In this document: positions 57,435-64,000 of the stretch, piece after piece
Numbering within the stretch: the first letter of the stretch is position 1
Layout: the number at the start of each line of letters is the position of its first letter
Origin: Spongilla lacustris
Lineage: Eukaryota > Porifera > Demospongiae > Spongillida > Spongillidae
Assembly: GCA_949361645.1 (NCBI GenBank)
Contig: OX442416.1
Location: forward strand, 9,634,129 to 9,698,128
Direction: 5' to 3'
DNA length: 64,000 nt
Notes under the pieces: model-generated
Database searches by the model: none
What the model saw: only the letters and a program-made list of their open reading frames with translations
What the model was told of the DNA's origin: nothing
Program-made: the position numbers and the translations under genes

Positions 57435-60400
57435 CCTCGGCCAATACAGGGTGTAAATGGGACCAATGCATTGACCACACAACAGACACACATACAGAGT
57501 GTAAATGCGGGGATCATTCATTTGGCCCCACAACAGACACAAGCACAGGGTGTAAATGGGATCATGGATTTGAACACAAGTACAGGGTGTAAATCGCACC
57601 AAGGATTTGACCCCACAACAGACAAAAGTACAGGGTGTAAATGGGACCATGGATTTGATCACAAGTAAAAGGGGTGTAAATCAGACCATGGATTTGACCC
57701 ACAACAGACACAAGTACAGGGTGTAAATGGGACCATATATTTGATTACAAGTACAGGGTGTAAATCAGACCATGGATTTGACCCCAGAACAGACAAAAGT
57801 ACAAGGTGTAAATGGAGCATGAGTTTGACCCCACAACAGACACGAGTACTCAAGTACAGGATGGGACCATGGATTTGATCACAAGTACAAGGTGTAAATC
57901 AGACCATGGATTAACCCCACAACAGACAAAAGTACAGGTGTAAATGCGAGCATGAGTTTGACCCCACAACAGACAAAAGTACAAGGGTGTAAATGGGACC
58001 AAGCATTTGACCCCACAACATACACAAATACAGGGTGTAAATGGGACCATGGATTTGATCATAAGTACAGACTGGGTATAAATGGGACCATGGATTTGAT
58101 CACAAGTACAAGGTGTAAATCGGACCATGAATTTGATCACAAGTACAGTGTGTAAATGAGACCATGGATTTGATCACAAGTGCAGGATGTAAATGGAACC
58201 ATGGTTCTGACCCCACAACAGACACAAGAACAAGGTGTAAAAGGGACCATGAATTTGACCCCACAACAGACACACGTAAAGGGTGTAAATGGGACCATAG
58301 TTTTGACCCTAAAACATATTTAAGTACAGGGTGTAAATGGAACCATGGATTTGACCCCACAGCATACACAATTACAGGGTGTAAATGGGACCATGGATTT
58401 GATCTTAAAACAGACTCAAGTACAGGGTGTAAATGGGAGCATGAGTTTGACCCACAACAGACACAAGTACAGGGTGTAAATGGGACCAAAGAATTTACCC
58501 CACAACAGACACAAATACAGAGTGCAAATGGGACCATGGATTTGATCAAAAGTACAGGGTGTAAATGGGACCAATGAATTGACCCTAAATAAACTCAAGT
58601 ACAGGGTGTAAATGGGACCATAGGTTTGACCCTAAAACAGACTCAAGTACAGGGTGTAAATGGGACCATAGGTTTGACCCTAAAACAGACTCAAGTACAG
58701 GGTGTAAATGGGAGCATGAGTTTGACCCACAACAGACAAAGTAAAGGGTGTAAATGGGACCATGGATTTCATCACAAGTACAGGGTGTAAATGAGACCAT
58801 GGATTTGACCCCACAGCATACTCAAGTACAGGGTGTAAATGGGATCATGGATTTACCCCACAACAGACACAAGTACAGGTATAAATGGGACCATAGATTT
58901 GACCATAAACAGACTCAAGTACAGGGTGTTAATGGGACCATGGATTTGACCCCAAAACAGACACAAGTACAGGGTGTAAATGGGACCATGGATTTGATCC
59001 CACAACAGACACATACAACATGTATATCCCACAATAGACACAACAAGTACAGGGTGTAAATGGAACCATGGATTTGACCCCACAACAGACACAAGTACAG
59101 GGTGTAAATGGGACCATGGATTTCATCACAAGTACAGGGTGTAAATCAGACCATGGATTTGACCCCACAACAGACAAAAGTACAGGTCTAAATGGGAGTA
59201 TGAGTTTGACCCCATAATAGACACAAGTACAGGGTGTAAATGGGACCATGCATTTGACCCCACAACAGACAGAAGTACAGGGTTAAATGGGAGCATGGAT
59301 TAGATCTCACAACAGACACAAGTACAGTGTGTAAATGGGACCAAGGATTTGATCACACGTACAGGGTGTAAATCGGACCATGGATTTGATCACAAGTACA
59401 GGGTGTAAATCGGACCATGGATTTGATCACAAGTACAGGGTGTAAATCGGACCACAGATTTGAACCCACAAAAGACACAAGTACAGGGTGTAAATGTGAC
59501 CATGGATTTGATCACAGGTACAGGGTGTAAATGGGACCATGGATTTGACTCCGCAACAGACACATACAACATGTATATCCCACAATAGACACAACAAGTA
59601 CAGGGTGTAAATGGGACCATGGATTTCATCACAAGTACAGGGTGTAAATCAGACCATGGATTTGACCCCACAACAGACAAAAGTACAGGTCTAAATGGGA
59701 GTATGAGTTTGACCCCACAACAGACACAAGTACAGGGTGTAAAAGGAACCATGGATTTGACCCCACAGCATACTCAAGTACAGGGTGTAAATGGGACCAT
59801 GGATTTGACCCCACAATAGACACAAGTACAGGGTGTAAATGGGACCATGCATTTGACCCCACAACAGACAGAAGTACAGGGTTAAATGGGAGCATGGATT
59901 AGATCTCACAACAGACACAAGTACAGTGTGTAAATGGGACCAAGGATTTGATCACACGTACAGGGTGTAAATCGGACCATGGATTTGATCACAAGTACAG
60001 GGTGTAAATCGGACCATGGATTTGATCACAAGTACAGGGTGTAAATCGGACCACAGATTTGAACCCACAAAAGACACAAGTACAGGGTGTAAATGTGACC
60101 ATGGATTTGATCACAGGTACAGGGTGTAAATGGGACCATGGATTTGACTCCGCAACAGACACATACAACATGTATATCCCACAATAGACACAACAAGTAC
60201 AGGGTGTAAATGGGACCATGGATTTCATCACAAGTACAGGGTGTAAATCAGACCATGGATTTGACCCCACAACAGACAAAAGTACAGGTCTAAATGGGAG
60301 TATGAGTTTGACCCCACAACAGACACAAGTACAGGGTGTAAAAGGAACCATGGATTTGACCCCACAGCATACTCAAGTACAGGGTGTAAATGGGACCATG

Positions 60401-62010
60401 GATTTGACCCCACAATAGACACAAGTACAGGGTGTAAATGGGACCATGCATTTGACCCCACAACAGACAGAAGTACAGGGTTAAATGGGACCATGGATTA
60501 GATCTCACAACAGACACAAGTACAGTGTGTAAATGGGACCAAGGATTTGATCACACGTACAGGGTGTAAATCGGACCATGGATTTGATCACAAGTACAGG
60601 GTGTAAATCGGACCATGGATTTGATCACAAGTACAGGGTGTAAATCGGACCACAGATTTGAACCCACAAAAGACACAAGTACAGGGTGTAAATGTGACCA
60701 TGGATTTGATCACAGGTACAGGGTGTAAATGGGACCATGGATTTGACTCCGCAACAGACACATACAACATGTATATCCCACAATAGACACAACAAGTACA
60801 GGGTGTAAATGGGACCATGGATTTCATCACAAGTACAGGGTGTAAATCAGACCATGGATTTGACCCCACAACAGACAAAAGTACAGGTCTAAATGGGAGT
60901 ATGAGTTTGACCCCACAACAGACACAAGTACAGGGTGTAAAAGGAACCATGGATTTGACCCCACAGCATACTCAAGTACAGGGTGTAAATGGGACCATGG
61001 ATTTGACCCCACAATAGACACAAGTACAGGGTGTAAATGGGACCATGCATTTGACCCCACAACAGACAGAAGTACAGGGTTAAATGGGACCATGGATTAG
61101 ATCTCACAACAGACACAAGTACAGTGTGTAAATGGACCAAGGATTTGATCACACGTACAGGGTGTAAATCGGACCATGGATTTGATCACAAGTACAGGGT
61201 GTAAATCGGACAATGGATTTGATCACAAGTACAGGGTGTAAATCGGACCACGGATTTGAACCCACAACAGACACAAGTACAGGGTGTAAATGTGACCATG
61301 GATTTGATCACAGGTACAGGGTCTAAATGGGACCATGGATTTGACTCCGCAACAGACAAAAGTACTGGGTGTAAATGGGACCAATGAATTGACGCTAAAC
61401 AGACTCAAGTACAGGGTGTAAATGGAACCATAGATTTGACCCTAAAACAGACTCAAGTACAGGGTGTAAATGGGACTATGGATTTGACCCCACAACAGAC
61501 ACGAGTACAGGGTGTAAAAGGAACCATGGATTTGACCCCACAGCATACTCAAGTACAGGGTGTAAATGGGAGCATGGATTTGACCCCACAATTGACACAA
61601 GTAGAGGGTGTAAATGGGACCATAGATTTGAGCCTAAACAGACTCAAGTACAGTGTGTAAATGTGATCATGCATTTGACCCCACAACAGACACAAGTACA
61701 GGACCATGGATTTGACCCCACAATAGATACACCTACAGTGTGTAAATGGGACCATGCATTTGACCCTAAACAGACACAAGTACAGGGTGTAAATGGGACC
61801 ATGGATTTGACCCCAAGTACAGGTTGTACATATAAATGGACCATGGATTTGATCCCACAACAGAGGATGTAAATGGACCATGGATTTGATCTCACAACCC
61901 AGGATACGATGTAAATGGATCATGGATTTGATCCCACAACCGAGGATGTAAATGGACCATGGATTTGATCCCACAACAGACACAAGTGCACGGTGTAAAT
62001 GGGACCACCG
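57435..62010. repeat. 36/48-bp minisatellite, ~4.6 kb
   Basis: The long unit is ACAAGTACAGGGTGTAAATG + GGACCATGGATTTGACCCCA + CAACAGAC (48 bp). The short unit replaces the tail by TTTGATC (about 36 bp). Units vary freely at the left, where divergence is highest, and become orderly to the right. Both periods are multiples of three, which makes repetitive open frames on both strands; I do not call these genes. The array ends where the inverted leader copy begins. Confidence 0.95.
59324..61120. repeat. Three tandem copies of a 599-bp higher-order block
   Basis: The marker ACAGTGTGTAAATG lies at 59,324, 59,923, 60,522 and 61,121, exactly 599 bp apart each time. The rare segment ACATACAACATGTATATCCC recurs with the same spacing (59,560, 60,159 and 60,758). 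Copies differ at only a few positions, such as GGGAGCATGG against GGGACCATGG. Confidence 0.9.
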
Positions 62011-62044
62011 TCGTCACTGTACTAGCATAAATCTAGTAACCTTT

Positions 62045-62705
62045 CTCACGATCGTCGTATTCGCACCGCTCGAACTTCACGTCCGCCGATTGAAACTCTT
62101 ATGACCTTGTCTTCAGTTGACGGCGCCATAAAGTTTATGTACGCAGAAGATAACGAAATAGGGATCGAATAGTATAACAACTTCATGTGAGTCCGACCGG
62201 GAGATGGATTCACGTATCCAGCGCAGAGTAGGTGTGGCTCTAAGTTATCCAAGTGTCAGCCCACAGGAAGTAGTTGCATATTCATGTATTTGGTGCATGG
62301 AAGCGGGTCACGCACGTACAACGGCGCGATTCGAGCGGGAAACTTGTAGCAACTTTGCGCCGCTGTATCTCCGTAACGGATGACATAAAAATTAACGAAC
62401 AAAACAAATCGATAGGTATACGACCTCTCTACCTACAAACCGAATTTGAAGCGATTTGATTACTCCTACAGAAAGTTATGGCAGGTTTGAACCCACAGGG
62501 GTATCGGACGTTGCAATACTGGCACGGAGGAAGTACAAGACCCCAAAATGTATTTTACCATAGAGAAATGGTGTAGTATAAAGTGTTAAAAATAAGAAGT
62601 TGATAGCTTCAACCGTTCGGAAGATATAGCGATTCAAAAGAGAAGCATTTTTATAACATTTTATATATATAAGCGAAGGGCCATTTTCGTGGAAACTGTC
62701 CCAAT
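62045..62705 (-). repeat. Right inverted copy of the element terminus and leader
   Basis: Read on the minus strand this starts ATTGGGACAGTTTCCACG next to TA (62,706-62,707). It follows the left copy through the leader and continues past the ATG (62,131) for about 60-80 bp of coding sequence. It is then cut off by the 36/48-bp minisatellite. Here the ATG is followed by a frame of 23 codons. It lacks one base relative to 49,354-49,370, which places the left copy's large frame in register with the ATG. Confidence 0.8.
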
Positions 62706-62960
62706 TATAATTATACATGTATTATAATATGCATGTATGCAGGACTTATATATGCCGTTATTTTATTCTTTTATCTCGCAATCGGACAAAAACAGGCTGC
62801 CTAAAGTTGTCTGTCTAACGGACCAAAACAGGCAGAGTAGGACCATTTTGGGCAGCCGAAATGGACCATTTCAGGCATCTTGATTTGGTCCACCGGACCA
62901 TTTCAAGCAACCGAATTAGGTCCGCCGGACCATTTCCCGGGTAGGACAAAATTAGGCGTG
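62706..62960. other. Short non-coding stretch with GGACCATTTC repeats
   Basis: GGACCATTTYRGGCA / CGGACCATTTC occurs about five times at 62,845-62,940 as a degenerate local repeat. No gene. Confidence 0.4.
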
Positions 62961-63004
62961 ACACGCCTTCCTGGCTTTATTGACTTCGATGGGAATGGTA
63001 CAAT

Positions 63005-63500
63005 CTATTTTTTAGACAAGCATTCAACAAAATGTGACCTTAACTTTGTCTGTTCGTATTCACGACTAGCTGGGTTGTTGCCATATGCCAAATCAGTAGC
63101 AAATGCTATAGAGTACACACCACAGTCAGAAGCTCTGTCTTGAAATTGAACCTTATGGATTTTCAATGTTATTCTTTGATTATCAGTGTGAAGCAAGGAA
63201 GATATTTGTGTTAGTAGATACTGAACTGTATACACTGTCGTCGTAAATGTTTACACAATCAGATGATATGTGTTCGACTGGATGAAATCCAGTGATTTTC
63301 ATCGACATGAAGTATTTGAATGAAGTTAGTCACTGGGTAGGATAGATTCTGGCCTAATAAACAGTCGTACAATCCTGCCAATGATGGGAACTGGCTCTTA
63401 ATCATTTTTAAAGCAGATTTATGTGGATATCTCCTAACCATTTACATTCTTTAACAGCTTTATCTAGGTTTTCAGCCGATGTAGTTGTAGCTTTCTTTGT
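63005..63500 (-). pseudogene. Decayed Ulp1/SENP-type (C48) cysteine protease domain
   Basis: The domain is readable on the minus strand across three frames. A helical lead-in (LDKAVKECKWLGDIHINLL) ends near 63,409-63,460. The catalytic His region HVDENHWI is at about 63,292-63,315. The Asp region (IYDDS context) lies in a third frame near 63,235-63,255. QFQ and ASDCGVYSIAFATDLAYG follow at about 63,085-63,145, with the catalytic Cys at residue 38 of the last frame. At least three frameshifts make it non-functional. Ulp1-like domains cleave SUMO or related proteins and are common passengers of eukaryotic DNA transposons. Adjacent to the Cys-rich segment at 63,565-63,789, this looks like the 3' end of an integrase/Ulp1 (Ginger or KRBA2-like) element. 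Confidence 0.7.
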
Positions 63501-63564
63501 AAGAACCCTTCCACTTTTTGCTTCATTTTGGTTGGCCTTTATCTTAGTAGTTTTGTGATACCAG

Positions 63565-63789
63565 TTATTTCGCAGTCTGACTCCATTTGATTGGCACATT
63601 ATTAGTGTGGCAATGACTGCTGCAATTAAATCCAGCAGCTCTACAGGCACAATGCTTATCTTTACATCCTTTCTTGCAAATACATTTGAATTTGCCTCTT
63701 CCTGTCTGAGCAGCTTCCCTAAGTGATATGGTAGGCAATTTGGAATGGTCCTTTATGTATGAAAATGGTACAGACCCCTGAAATGGCAT
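63565..63789 (-). pseudogene. Cys-rich segment following a lost integrase
   Basis: A 74-codon frame contains C-x-C-x3-C-x4-C-x-C-x6-C-x3-C-H at residues 36-61 (FKCICKKGC, KHCACR, CSSHCH). This is the Cys-rich knuckle that follows the integrase in KRBA2/Ginger-type elements and precedes Ulp1 domains in some of them. The frame then shifts into the Ulp1 lead-in. Upstream (63,790-64,000) only short pieces such as PKPAKRVGKE are readable, and the integrase core lies outside the window or is lost. Confidence 0.55.
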
Positions 63790-64000
63790 TAACTCACCAC
63801 TTGGATACCAGTACTGTTTTCCTTACCAACTCGTTTTGCTGGCTTGGGGATCAATAATCCTACTGAAACAGCATCATCGTCCTACCACACCTCTACCCAG
63901 GGTACCAAAGTTGTGGTAGAAGCTATTAAGGGATGTGGTGAATTTAGCTCTGCCTGTCACCTGGATGCAATCAGCAAGGCAAGATATGAGACGCGAAAAG

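Larger units (their letters stand above)
48791..62705. mobile_element. Candidate 13.9-kb element bounded by long inverted repeats and TA
   Basis: Sequence starting ATTGGGACAGTTTCCACG at 48,791 is found inverted, ending CGTGGAAACTGTCCCAAT, at 62,705. TA lies immediately outside both ends. The arms match over roughly 570-660 bp (48,791 to about 49,420; about 62,045 to 62,705). Between them lie the zinc-finger open frame, two minisatellites and a foldback. This can be read as one long-TIR transposon with minisatellite cargo. It could equally be two separate 5' fragments of the same family in opposite orientation, because the right copy also contains the start-codon region. The termini and arms are plain in the sequence; their being a single element is inference. 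Confidence 0.4.

Noticed and set aside
57471..61983. Many open frames in the 36/48-bp array
   Set aside because: Same period artefact: frames occur on both strands and repeat every 599 bp with the block structure.

Overview
The window looks like a repeat-dominated piece of an animal genome, most likely a marine early-branching invertebrate. A sponge is my first guess, held with moderate confidence: there is an intronless 348-residue 7TM receptor, very frequent TACATGTA-type palindromes, spliced gene remnants with GT-AG junctions, and several eukaryotic DNA-transposon families. There are no operons, bacterial genes or CRISPR arrays. Only one gene looks intact, the G-protein-coupled receptor at 3265-4311. 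About half of the sequence is tandem repeat.

Layout. 1-2.3 kb: a 1.84-kb foldback element with long inverted arms and a perfect 10-bp target duplication (Mutator-like). 3.2-4.5 kb: the receptor gene. 4.5-8.0 kb: a decayed Ty3/gypsy pol, split by a 1.43-kb element whose ends carry 26-38-nt G/C homopolymers. 8.1-17.8 kb: a graveyard of non-autonomous DNA transposons: a BED-finger hAT with an 8-bp duplication, a second hAT holding a nested TA-flanked MITE, and a 2.4-kb element with an 8-bp duplication holding a nested hAT-like MITE that splits an open frame. 18.3-43.2 kb: one uninterrupted minisatellite of about 24.8 kb built from 63- and 58-bp versions of one unit, with higher-order repeat structure. 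43.4-48.6 kb: a BEN-domain exon, a 29-bp minisatellite, a Tc1/mariner fragment, a perfect 24-bp minisatellite and an OTU-protease pseudogene. 48.8-62.7 kb: a region bounded by inverted copies of one roughly 570-660-bp sequence, each flanked by TA. It holds a roughly 880-codon zinc-finger/DNCxGQNKN-family open frame, a dimeric 71-bp minisatellite, a 1.8-kb foldback and a 36/48-bp minisatellite with a triplicated 599-bp block. 63.0-64.0 kb: a decayed Ulp1-type protease and Cys-rich segment on the minus strand.

How the parts relate. The sequence at 48,791-49,354 is the leader of the large open frame. Its inverted copy at 62,045-62,705 includes the same start-codon region, so both belong to one mobile family. 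Comparing the two copies shows one extra base just after the ATG in the left copy, which explains why the otherwise intact frame has no in-frame ATG. Diverged relatives of this terminus lie at about 9.88-10.19 kb and about 14.1/16.56-16.83 kb, the latter split by another transposon. The best candidate for something undescribed is this element family, including the possibility that 48,791-62,705 is a single 13.9-kb element carrying minisatellites. The second candidate is the 25-kb array, in which almost every unit carries a complete 3'-splice-site-like signal.
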